17,947 bases of DNA from Pseudomonadota bacterium (GTDB lineage Bacteria > Desulfobacterota > Desulfovibrionia > Desulfovibrionales > Desulfovibrionaceae). The stretch spans positions 1 through 17,947 of the forward strand of contig JAEXTU010000452.1 in NCBI GenBank assembly GCA_023453335.1, given 5' to 3'. This document shows positions 9,346 through 17,947 of the stretch, in pieces (positions within the stretch are counted from its first letter, which is position 1; every line of letters starts with the position of its first letter). The notes under the pieces were generated by a model. That model had not been told where the DNA came from and did no database searches. It saw only the letters and a list, made by a program, of their open reading frames with translations. Position numbers and translations under genes: made by a program.

Positions 9346-9801
9346 ATGGACAAGCGCGTACCCTGGCCGGACTACTTCATGGGCATCGCCCGCCTGGTGG
9401 CCGAGCGGTCCACCTGCTGCCGACGCAAGGTGGGCGCAGTGGCGGTGCGCGACAAACGCATCCTGGCCACCGGCTACAACGGGGCCCCGGCCGGGGTGGC
9501 GCACTGCCTGGACATCGGCTGCCTGCGCGAGAAGCTGGGCGTGCCCTCGGGGCAGCGCCACGAGATCTGCCGCGGCCTGCACGCCGAGCAGAACGTCATC
9601 ATCCAGGGCGCGCTGCACGGGGTGAGCCTGCGGGGCGCGGAGCTGTACTGCACCACCAAGCCCTGCCTCATCTGCGCCAAGATGCTCATCAACTGCGGCA
9701 TCGAGGCGGTCTACTACGCCGAGGGCTACCCGGACGAGCTCTCCGACGCCATGATCGCCGAGTCCGGGATGCGCTGCGCAAAGTTCGAGTCGAGTTGCTG
9801 A
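9346..9801 (+). CDS. dCMP deaminase (ComEB-type cytidine/deoxycytidylate deaminase)
   Basis: This 151-residue zinc deaminase probably converts dCMP to dUMP, the substrate of thymidylate synthase. The catalytic zinc motif is complete: H79-A-E81 (HAEQN) and P106-C107-x2-C110 (KPCLICAK). Extra Cys/His residues (C24, C54, H72, C75) match the second, structural zinc site seen in dCMP deaminases and separate this family from tRNA-adenosine or guanine deaminases. TGYNGAPAGVAHC is also typical. The start lies six bases after the glyA stop; the ribosome-binding site is weak. The stop overlaps the ribD start by one base (TGATG). Assignment to dCMP rather than another cytosine nucleotide is by family resemblance. 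Confidence 0.88.
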   Translation: MDKRVPWPDYFMGIARLVAERSTCCRRKVGAVAVRDKRILATGYNGAPAGVAHCLDIGCLREKLGVPSGQRHEICRGLHAEQNVIIQGALHGVSLRGAELYCTTKPCLICAKMLINCGIEAVYYAEGYPDELSDAMIAESGMRCAKFESSC

Positions 9802-10943
9802 TGGACTGGACGCCGTTCATGCGCGAGGCCCGGGACCTGGCCCTCAGGGGCCGGGGGGCCGTTGCGCCCAACCCCTGCGTGGGTGCGGTCCTGGTGCGCG
9901 ACGGCCGGGTGGTGGCCAGGGGCTGGCACACGGCCTACGGCGCGCCCCACGCCGAGGTGGAGTGCCTGGCCGACGCATCCCGCAACGGCGTGGATCCCGC
10001 GGCCTGCACCCTGGTGGTGACCCTGGAGCCCTGCAACCACCACGGCAAGACCCCGCCCTGCACCGAGGCGGTGCTGGGGGCGGGCATCCGCCAGGGGGTG
10101 GTGGGGACCCCGGACCCCAACCCGGCCGTGGCCGGCGGCGGCGCGGCCCGCCTGCGCGCCGCCGGGGTGGAGGTGGTGGAGGGCGTCTGCGGCCTGGAGT
10201 GCCGCGACCTCGTCGCCGATTTCCGGGTCTGGAAGTCCACCGACCGGCCCTACGTGGTGCTCAAGCTGGCCGCCACCCTGGACGGCAAGATCGCCACCGC
10301 CGCGGGCCACTCCCGCTGGGTCTCCTGCCCGGCCTGCCGGGAGGAGGTGCACCAGCTGCGCGCCCTGTCCCACGCGGTGCTGGTGGGCGGCAACACCTTC
10401 CGGGCCGACGACCCCAAGCTCACCGCCCGGCCGGGCGGGGTCCTGGCGGAGCGGCAGCCCCTGGCCGTGGTGGTCTCCACCCGGCTGCCCCAGACCCGCA
10501 CCGACTACCACCTGCTCCGGGAGCGGCCGGAACAGGCCGTGTTCTGGACCACCGAGGCCGCGGCGCACGGCCCGGCGGCCGAGGCCCGGCGCGCGCGCGG
10601 CTGCCGCGGCGGGGGCCTGCCCCCGGCCGAGGCCGGGGGCCTGGACCTGGGTCCGGGCCTGGCCAAGCTCCGCGCCGAGCACGGCTGCCTGTACGTGCTG
10701 TGCGAGGGCGGCGGGGCACTGGCCTTGAGTTTGCTGCGCCAGGGACGTATGGACGAGCTGCGCCTGTATTCCGCGCCCAAGATCGTGGGCGACCCGGCCG
10801 CGCCCGGCCTGTTCACCGGCCATGCGCCCGAGACCATGGACCAGGCGCTGGGCCTGCGCCTGGCCGAGGTGGGCCGCCTGGGCAGCGACGCCCGGCTGGT
10901 CTACCGGCCCCTGGAGCCGGGGGACGAGGCCGCGGCCTGCTGA
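9801..10943 (+). CDS. ribD: Bifunctional riboflavin pyrimidine deaminase/reductase
   Basis: RibD deaminates the 2,5-diaminopyrimidine product of GTP cyclohydrolase II and then reduces its ribosyl chain with NADPH. At 380 residues it has both domains. The deaminase domain has H50-A-E52 and C78/C87 in EPCNHHGKTPPC as zinc ligands, preceded by APNPCVGAV. The reductase domain begins at about residue 150 (YVVLKLAATLDGKIA) with WVS, VLVGGNTFRADDP and CEGGGAL near the nucleotide site. Residues about 255-275 are unusually rich in Arg, Gly and Ala, but the reading frame is continuous and the conserved end follows. The ATG shares one base with the deaminase stop and has no clear Shine-Dalgarno sequence, so translation is probably coupled. 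ribE follows after 41 bp. Confidence 0.96.
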   Translation: MDWTPFMREARDLALRGRGAVAPNPCVGAVLVRDGRVVARGWHTAYGAPHAEVECLADASRNGVDPAACTLVVTLEPCNHHGKTPPCTEAVLGAGIRQGVVGTPDPNPAVAGGGAARLRAAGVEVVEGVCGLECRDLVADFRVWKSTDRPYVVLKLAATLDGKIATAAGHSRWVSCPACREEVHQLRALSHAVLVGGNTFRADDPKLTARPGGVLAERQPLAVVVSTRLPQTRTDYHLLRERPEQAVFWTTEAAAHGPAAEARRARGCRGGGLPPAEAGGLDLGPGLAKLRAEHGCLYVLCEGGGALALSLLRQGRMDELRLYSAPKIVGDPAAPGLFTGHAPETMDQALGLRLAEVGRLGSDARLVYRPLEPGDEAAAC

Positions 10944-10984
10944 GGCCGCGCCAATTGCCTGAAGCATCTCGCGGGGGAGCCGAT

Positions 10985-11641
10985 ATGTTCACCGGACTGG
11001 TGCAGGGAAAGGGAACCGTTCGCGCGGTGGCCCCGCGCAGCGGGCAGACCCGCCTGACCGTGGCCCCGGGCTTCGCCATCCCGGACTACCGCAAGGGCGA
11101 GAGCATCGCGGTGTCCGGGGCCTGTCTGTCGGTGGAGGAGTTCAGCGCGGACAGCTTCTCGGTGTACGCCTCGGCCGAGACCCTGGCCCACACCACCCTG
11201 GGCGGGCTCAAGGCCGGGTCGCAGGTGAACCTGGAGCGGGCCCTGGCCCTGGGCGACCGCCTGGGCGGGCACCTGGTCTCCGGGCACGTGGACTGCGTGG
11301 CCCGGGTGGAGAGCGTGGCCCCGGCCGGCGAATCCAAAATTTTCCGGCTCTCCTTCCCGGCCGAGCACGGCCCCCTGGTGGTGGCGAAAGGCTCGGTCTG
11401 CCTGGACGGGATAAGCCTGACCGTGAACGAGTGCGGGGCCGACTGGCTGACCGTGAACATCATCCCGGAGACCTCGGCGGTGACGACGATTTCCTCCTGG
11501 AAATCCGGTGTGTTGATCAACATGGAAACGGACTTGCTTGGCAAGTACGTCCAGCGTATGTTGTCCGCTTGGCGTGATGCCGGCCGGGAAGCCAAGCCCG
11601 CCGGCCTTTCCGAAGACTTCCTGCGCCGGCACGGGTTCTGA
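10985..11641 (+). CDS. ribE: Riboflavin synthase, alpha chain
   Basis: This enzyme dismutates two molecules of 6,7-dimethyl-8-ribityllumazine into riboflavin and the pyrimidine that RibH reuses. It is 218 residues with two tandem lumazine-binding beta-barrels, about 1-96 and 97-197. The N-terminal MFTGLV, the hallmark GDRLGGHLVSGHVD (90-103), and the paired segments SGACLSVEEF (44-53) and GSVCLDGISLTVNE (136-149) are present. A charged C-terminal tail ends at RRHGF. GGAG lies five bases before the ATG. Some species call this gene ribC; the order ribD-ribE-ribBA-ribH is a standard riboflavin operon. Confidence 0.97.
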   Translation: MFTGLVQGKGTVRAVAPRSGQTRLTVAPGFAIPDYRKGESIAVSGACLSVEEFSADSFSVYASAETLAHTTLGGLKAGSQVNLERALALGDRLGGHLVSGHVDCVARVESVAPAGESKIFRLSFPAEHGPLVVAKGSVCLDGISLTVNECGADWLTVNIIPETSAVTTISSWKSGVLINMETDLLGKYVQRMLSAWRDAGREAKPAGLSEDFLRRHGF

Positions 11642-11672
11642 TCCGGCCGGGCGTTTTTCCAAGGATACCGAC

Positions 11673-12887
11673 GTGACCCATATCTGCAGCATCGAAGAGG
11701 CCATCGAGGACATCCGCAAGGGGCGGGTGATCATCCTGGTGGACGACGAGGACCGGGAGAACGAGGGCGACCTGACCGTGGCCGCCGAGTTCGCCACCCC
11801 CGAGGCCATCAACTTCATGGCCACCCACGGCCGCGGCCTCATCTGCCTGGCCATGAGCTCCCCCATGGTGGACCGCCTGGGCCTGCCCATGATGGCCCAG
11901 AAGAACGACTCGCCCTTCGGCACCGCCTTCACCGTGTCCATCGAGGCGCGGGCGGGCGTGACCACCGGCATCTCGGCCTTCGACCGCTCCACCACCATCC
12001 TCACCGCCATCGCCGACGACGTGCGGCCCGAGGACATCGTGACCCCCGGCCACGTGTTCCCCCTGCGCGCCCGCGAGGGCGGCGTGCTGGTGCGCGCCGG
12101 CCAGACCGAGGGCAGCGTGGACCTCTCCCGCCTGGCCGGGCTCAAGCCCGCCGGGGTCATCTGCGAGATCATGCGCGACGACGGGAACATGGCCCGCATG
12201 CCCGACCTGGTGGAGTTCGCCACGAAGCACAATCTTAAAATCGCCACGGTGCGCGACCTCATCCAGTACCGGATGAAGTTCGGCCAGTCCGGGGTGGAGC
12301 GGGTGGCCGAGGCCGAGCTGCCCTCCTGCCACGGCGGCTCCTTCAAGATCAGCGCCTTCCGCGCCGAGTCCGACGGCCGCGAGCACGTGGCCCTGACCAT
12401 GGGGACCTGGGAGCCGGGCGAGCCGGTGCTGGTGCGGGTGCACTCCGAGTGCCTGACCGGCGACGTGCTGGGCTCCATGCGCTGCGACTGCGGCGGCCAG
12501 CTGCACGCGGCCATGCACCAGATCGCCCGGGAGGGCAAGGGCGTGCTCCTGTACATGCGCCAGGAGGGCCGGGGCATCGGCCTGTGCAACAAGATCCGGG
12601 CCTACGCCCTGCAGGACAAGGGCTACGACACGGTGGAGGCCAACCAGCGCCTGGGCTTCAAGGCCGACCTGCGCGACTACGGGGTCGGGGCCCAGATCCT
12701 GGTGGCCCTGGGCGTGTCCAAGATGCGGATCATGACCAACAACCCCAAGAAGATCGTGGGGCTGGAGGGCTACGGCCTGGAGATCGTGGAGCGGGTGCCC
12801 ATCGAGGTGGACTCCTGCGAGTGGAACATCGGGTACCTGGAAACCAAGAAGGCCAAGCTGGGCCATCTGCTCGAACTCAAGAAATAG
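11673..12887 (+). CDS. ribBA: Fused 3,4-dihydroxy-2-butanone-4-phosphate synthase / GTP cyclohydrolase II
   Basis: This protein supplies both entry branches of riboflavin synthesis: DHBP from ribulose 5-phosphate and the pyrimidine from GTP. It is 404 residues. The RibB domain (about 1-200) has DDEDRENEGDL (24-34), THGRGLICLAMS (51-62), GVTTGISAFDR and GHVFPLRAREGG (127-137). The RibA domain (about 205-404) has HSECLTGDVLGSMRCDCG, with zinc ligands C260, C271 and C273, and RQEGRGIGL (296-304). Both sets look intact, so both halves should be active. The start is GTG 11673, with AAGGA seven bases upstream; in-frame ATG codons further upstream lie inside ribE and would add non-conserved sequence. 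ribH follows 10 bp later. Confidence 0.96.
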   Translation: MTHICSIEEAIEDIRKGRVIILVDDEDRENEGDLTVAAEFATPEAINFMATHGRGLICLAMSSPMVDRLGLPMMAQKNDSPFGTAFTVSIEARAGVTTGISAFDRSTTILTAIADDVRPEDIVTPGHVFPLRAREGGVLVRAGQTEGSVDLSRLAGLKPAGVICEIMRDDGNMARMPDLVEFATKHNLKIATVRDLIQYRMKFGQSGVERVAEAELPSCHGGSFKISAFRAESDGREHVALTMGTWEPGEPVLVRVHSECLTGDVLGSMRCDCGGQLHAAMHQIAREGKGVLLYMRQEGRGIGLCNKIRAYALQDKGYDTVEANQRLGFKADLRDYGVGAQILVALGVSKMRIMTNNPKKIVGLEGYGLEIVERVPIEVDSCEWNIGYLETKKAKLGHLLELKK

Positions 12888-12897
12888 GGACAGAGCC

Positions 12898-13368
12898 ATG
12901 CAGCACGTGAAGACCATCGAGGGGGCGCTCGACGCCAAGGGGCTCAAGTTCGCCATCGTGGCCAGCCGCTTCAACGATTTCATCGTGGACCGGCTGGTGG
13001 GCGGGGCGGTGGACTACCTGGTCCGGCACGGGGCCGAGCGCGAGGATTTGACCATCGTGCGGGTGCCCGGGGCCTTCGAGCTGCCCCTGGCCGCCAAGAA
13101 GCTGGCCGGCTCAGGCAAGTTCTCCGGCGTGCTCTGCCTGGGCGCGGTGATCCGCGGGGCCACCCCCCACTTCGACTTCGTGGCCTCCGAGGCCACCAAG
13201 GGCATCGCCCTGGCCATGCTGGAGAGCGGCCTGCCCGTGGGCTTCGGGCTGCTCACCACCGACTCCCTGGAGCAGGCGGTGGAGCGGGCCGGGTCCAAGG
13301 CCGGCAACAAGGGCGTGGAAGCCGCCGCGGCCATGCTGGAGATGGTCCGGGTCATGGAACAACTCTAG
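12898..13368 (+). CDS. ribH: 6,7-dimethyl-8-ribityllumazine synthase
   Basis: Lumazine synthase condenses the RibD pyrimidine product (after dephosphorylation by a general phosphatase) with DHBP; the family forms pentamers or 60-subunit capsids. It is 156 residues. Visible are ASRFND (22-27) for substrate stacking, VRVPGAFELPLAAK (54-67), and GAVIRGATPHFDFV (82-95) with the catalytic H91. FGLLTTDSLEQAVERAG and the conserved GNKG near the C-terminus follow. It is the last gene of the riboflavin set and is followed by nusB after 45 bp, a pairing seen in many bacteria. The ribosome-binding site is modest (AGGGA). Confidence 0.97.
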   Translation: MQHVKTIEGALDAKGLKFAIVASRFNDFIVDRLVGGAVDYLVRHGAEREDLTIVRVPGAFELPLAAKKLAGSGKFSGVLCLGAVIRGATPHFDFVASEATKGIALAMLESGLPVGFGLLTTDSLEQAVERAGSKAGNKGVEAAAAMLEMVRVMEQL

Positions 13369-13413
13369 GCTGCATCCGCCGCACACCCATGCTCATTGAA
13401 AACAGGAGGGCGC

Positions 13414-13899
13414 ATGTCGCCTGCTGAGGCCGCCGGCGCCAAGAAGGCCGCGGCCAGCCGGGGCACCCGCCGGGGCGGACGCCGCCGGGCCTTCGAGGTG
13501 CTCTACGGCCTGACCTTCGTGCCGGCCCAGGGCCCCAAGGACCTGGAGTTCGCCTTTGCCGAGACCCCCCGCGCCGCGGACGGCGGGACCGGGGACCGGG
13601 AGGACTTCGCCTGGGACCTGGTGTGCGGGGTCTGGGACAAGCGCGCCGACCTGGACGCCATCATCACCCGCTTCTCCCGGCACTGGAAGATCGCGCGCAT
13701 CGCCCGCATCGAGCTGACCATATTGCGCCTGGCCCTCTACGAGATCCTCCACCTGCCCGACGTGCCGCCCAAGGTGGCCATCAACGAGGCGGTGGAGCTG
13801 GCCAAGCGCTTCGGCGACGAGAACTCCAAGAGCTTCGTGAACGGCATCCTGGACGCGGTGGCCCGGGCGGTGGACGATGGTACGCTTGGGGTTCGTTAA
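13414..13899 (+). CDS. nusB: Transcription antitermination factor NusB
   Basis: NusB pairs with NusE (S10) on boxA RNA to promote antitermination, chiefly in rRNA operons. It is 161 residues. The first 25 residues are a low-complexity Ala/Lys/Arg stretch before the family start RRRAFEVLYGL (23-33). The C-terminal signature is strong: HWKIARIARIELTILRLALYE (90-110) and INEAVELAKRFG (123-134), then SFVNGILDAV (140-149). The start at ATG 13414 is chosen over the in-frame TTG at 13396 because a near-perfect AGGAGGG lies between them. The 3' end overlaps the next gene by 23 bp. Confidence 0.95.
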   Translation: MSPAEAAGAKKAAASRGTRRGGRRRAFEVLYGLTFVPAQGPKDLEFAFAETPRAADGGTGDREDFAWDLVCGVWDKRADLDAIITRFSRHWKIARIARIELTILRLALYEILHLPDVPPKVAINEAVELAKRFGDENSKSFVNGILDAVARAVDDGTLGVR

Positions 13900-14398
13900 G
13901 GACATGGGCCAGGCCCCGGAAGGGGCCCCCCGGGTCTTCCTGGCCCCGGGCAGCGAGCCCGCGCCCACCCTGCTCGCCGGCCACGGCGCGGGCGAGGGCC
14001 GGTTCGAGTTCATGTGGGAGGCCCCGGCCGACCCCGCCCGGTTGGCCGAGTGGACCCCCCGGGTGGCCGCCTCCCTGGCCGACCTGGCCCTCACCGCCTT
14101 CTGCCTGGACCCGGTGTCCGTGGCCCGCACCCTGCAGCGGCAGGTGGAGCCCGCCCTGGTGCTCTTCGGCCGCGCCTTCTGGCCCTGCGTGGACCGCGAC
14201 TACGCGGTCTACCTCCTGGTGGGCGAGGCCGGCCGCGAGCCGGTCTACCAGGCGGTCCGCGCCTGGGAGGCCGCCTTCCCCGAGATCCGTTTCGACTCCT
14301 CCCTGGACCTGGACCTGCAGGCGCGCGAGGCCGAAGCCGCGGCCGCCGCCGCCCCCCGCCGGGGCCTCAAGGGACTCTTCCCCCGCCTGTTCAAATAG
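13877..14398 (+). CDS. Hypothetical protein of unrecognised family between nusB and leuS
   Basis: I do not recognise this 173-residue protein. It overlaps the nusB end by 23 bp and precedes leuS by 21 bp on the same strand, with GC-rich third positions like its neighbours, so it is very probably translated. Visible features are an acidic N-terminal half, an aromatic and hydrophobic middle (TAFCLDPVSVART, LVLFGRAFWPCVDRDYAVYL) suggesting an alpha/beta fold, an Ala/Glu-rich linker near residues 148-160, and a short basic amphipathic tail ending KGLFPRLFK. There is no signal peptide, transmembrane span or known catalytic motif. ATG 13877 has no good ribosome-binding site, so coupling to nusB is likely; ATG 13904 is an alternative start. 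Confidence 0.75.
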   Translation: MVRLGFVKDMGQAPEGAPRVFLAPGSEPAPTLLAGHGAGEGRFEFMWEAPADPARLAEWTPRVAASLADLALTAFCLDPVSVARTLQRQVEPALVLFGRAFWPCVDRDYAVYLLVGEAGREPVYQAVRAWEAAFPEIRFDSSLDLDLQAREAEAAAAAAPRRGLKGLFPRLFK

Positions 14399-14419
14399 CC
14401 GCCCCAGAGGATAGCGCGC

Positions 14420-16906
<2,487 letters not shown>

Positions 16907-16907
16907 T

Positions 16908-16927
16908 AAAAATACCTTGGTATTTTT
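16908..16927 (+). terminator. AT-rich perfect inverted repeat after leuS
   Basis: AAAAATACC (16908-16916) and GGTATTTTT (16919-16927) form a perfect 9-bp inverted repeat with a 2-base centre, one base after the leuS stop. In RNA this gives an eight-pair hairpin with a CUUG tetraloop ending in five U residues, a plausible but AU-rich terminator that could act in either direction. It is the most AT-rich spot in the window. A regulatory site for lptE-holA is the alternative reading. Confidence 0.55.
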
Positions 16928-16964
16928 AGGAAAAACATCTTCAACCCCGAGGGTCGCCCAGGCC

Positions 16965-17483
16965 ATGTCCACCACCGCACGAACCGCACCCCTGGCCCGG
17001 CTCCTGGCCGCCGCGGCCCTGGCCGTGCTCCTGGCCGCCTGCGCGGGCTACGGGCCCCAGGGCCGCACCGCCCTCACCCTGCCCGAGGGCCGGCGCGACC
17101 TCTACATCGTGGAGGTGGAAAACCCCAGCCTGCGGCCGGACCTCTCGGCCCAGCTGCGCGCGCTGTTGCGCGACGAGCTGTCCAAGCGCGGCCAGGTGCG
17201 CTGGACCGACCGCGAGCACGCCACCGCGGTCATCCACCTCACGGTGCACGACTTCAAGTCCTCCAGCGCCCTGACCGGGTCCCACGACGAGACCCTCAAG
17301 TCCACCGCCACCATCAGCCTGGAGGCCCGCATGGAGCGCCGGCCCGAGGGCGGCGACCTGTGGCGCTCGGGCCGGGTGTCGGTGTCCCGCTCCTACACCG
17401 GCAACGACCGGGCCGACGCCGAGGCCGAGGTGTTGGACCGGGCCGTGCAGCAGCTGGTGGACCAGCTGGGCCAGGCCTACTGA
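16965..17483 (+). CDS. lptE: LPS-assembly lipoprotein LptE
   Basis: LptE is the outer-membrane lipoprotein that plugs the LptD barrel and helps insert lipopolysaccharide. It is 172 residues. A lipoprotein signal peptide is clear: positive N-terminus, hydrophobic core, then lipobox LAAC at 23-26, so the mature protein starts at the lipidated C26. The mature part shows the family pattern: VEVENPSLRPDLSAQLRALLRDEL, an ATAVIHLTVHDFKSSS strand, a SRSYTGNDRADAEAEV segment and a terminal helix. The start at ATG 16965 gives a normal signal length; GAGGG lies 11 bases upstream. Sequence alone is weakly conserved in this family, but position between leuS and holA strengthens the call. Confidence 0.85.
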   Translation: MSTTARTAPLARLLAAAALAVLLAACAGYGPQGRTALTLPEGRRDLYIVEVENPSLRPDLSAQLRALLRDELSKRGQVRWTDREHATAVIHLTVHDFKSSSALTGSHDETLKSTATISLEARMERRPEGGDLWRSGRVSVSRSYTGNDRADAEAEVLDRAVQQLVDQLGQAY

Positions 17484-17509
17484 GCCCTCCCGGCCCCCGG
17501 CCCGCTCCC

Positions 17510-17538
17510 TTGCACAGCGCGGGACGAGCACGTATGAC
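17510..17538 (+). promoter_or_regulatory. Weak candidate promoter upstream of holA
   Basis: In the 132-bp gap between lptE and holA, TTGCAC (17510-17515) and TATGAC (17533-17538) are 17 bases apart. Consensus matches are moderate. The -10 box resembles the TATGAG of the yceD promoter. The gap holds no convincing gene; a 17-codon open frame (17534-17587) starts inside the -10 box and is probably chance. Confidence 0.3.
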
Positions 17539-17615
17539 AGGGAACGGACGCCCAAGGATTGCGCGCTCCCGCGGCCGCGCCGCCTGACCCGCCCCGCAAG
17601 GAGACCCCGACCCGG

Positions 17616-17947
17616 ATGCAACGCCCCGGCTTCACCTTCCTCGTCTGCCCGGACCCCGAGCTGGTGCGCCTGCGCATCGCCGGCCTGGTCGCGGGCCAGG
17701 ACCGCGACTTCGCCCGCCGCACCTACTGGGGAGACGACGAGGCCCTGCCCCCGGGCTTCTGGCAGGACCTGGCGGTGGCCAGCCTCTTCGCCACCCCGAA
17801 AATGGTGATCCTGCGCCGGGCCGACTCCCTGCCCGAGGCCTTCTGGGGCCAGTTGGCCCCGCACCTGGCCGGGTTCAACGACATGGTCTGGCCGGTGTTC
17901 TGCCTGGAGGGCGAGTGGGACAAGGGCAAGCCCCGCCGGCCCAAGGC
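17616..17947 (+). CDS. holA: DNA polymerase III subunit delta, N-terminal part (runs off the window)
   Basis: Delta opens the sliding clamp as part of the clamp-loader complex. Only the first 110 codons are present, with an uninterrupted frame to the window end. The N-terminus MQRPGFTFLVCPDPELV, the LFATPKMVILRRADSLPE stretch and the WPVFCLEGEWDKGKPRRPK segment resemble the first domain of bacterial delta. Sequence resemblance is moderate; the call leans on the conserved leuS-lptE-holA order. AAGGAG lies 12 bases before the ATG, slightly far, but no other in-frame start is close. Confidence 0.75.
   Translation, partial: MQRPGFTFLVCPDPELVRLRIAGLVAGQDRDFARRTYWGDDEALPPGFWQDLAVASLFATPKMVILRRADSLPEAFWGQLAPHLAGFNDMVWPVFCLEGEWDKGKPRRPK

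Noticed and set aside
10575..10635. Arg/Gly-rich stretch in RibD that might be a pair of compensating frameshifts
   Set aside because: The frame keeps the conserved reductase segments on both sides, and this part of RibD is naturally variable; no alternative frame gives a better family match by eye.
17534..17587. 17-codon open frame before holA that could be a leader peptide
   Set aside because: Its ATG lies inside the candidate -10 box, it has no good ribosome-binding site, and it shows no run of regulatory codons or attenuator stems.

Overview
The window reads as a chromosomal housekeeping block from a very GC-rich Gram-negative bacterium. Third codon positions are almost all G or C, so several strands-opposite frames stay open for hundreds of codons by chance. 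The gene order (rpmB / yceD-rpmF-plsX-fabH-fabG-acpP-fabF-glyA-dCMP deaminase-ribD-ribE-ribBA-ribH-nusB-leuS-lptE-holA) and the protein sequences fit a Desulfovibrio-type sulfate reducer (Desulfovibrionaceae). That placement rests on remembered gene order and was not tested by a search. LptE shows the cell has an LPS outer membrane. I saw no mobile element, CRISPR array, tRNA, rRNA, phage gene or island boundary.

Layout. The left end (1-2534) is on the minus strand: glnS, a stand-alone PilZ-domain protein just upstream of it, and rpmB, which ends in a clear intrinsic terminator. rpmB is divergent from the plus-strand block across an intergenic region (2535-2751) that carries a good sigma70-type promoter (TTGACA-N18-TATGAG) reading rightward. 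From there to the right end every gene is on the plus strand with short gaps or overlaps. Three ribosome/lipid genes (yceD, rpmF, plsX) lead into fatty-acid synthesis (fabH, fabG, acpP, fabF). One-carbon and nucleotide genes follow (glyA, dCMP deaminase), then a complete riboflavin set (ribD, ribE, ribBA, ribH), then nusB, one unrecognised gene, leuS, lptE and the start of holA, which runs off the window.

How the genes work together. PlsX, FabH, FabG, AcpP and FabF share acyl-ACP intermediates and cover initiation, condensation and first reduction. fabD, fabZ and fabI are not here. The four rib genes together supply all riboflavin-specific activities from GTP and ribulose 5-phosphate except the dephosphorylation step. 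GlyA and the dCMP deaminase feed folate one-carbon units and dUMP to thymidylate synthesis. NusB, L28, L32, YceD, GlnRS and LeuRS serve transcription and translation.

The most interesting signals are regulatory. acpP is bracketed by a GC hairpin before its ribosome-binding site and a textbook terminator before fabF. The yceD promoter has an inverted repeat over its -35 box. The probable glnS transcript begins in a 7-bp stem-loop, with a second inverted repeat inside the promoter spacer. No riboflavin gene has room for an FMN riboswitch. One protein, between nusB and leuS, has no recognised family. I found no convincing undescribed multi-gene system.
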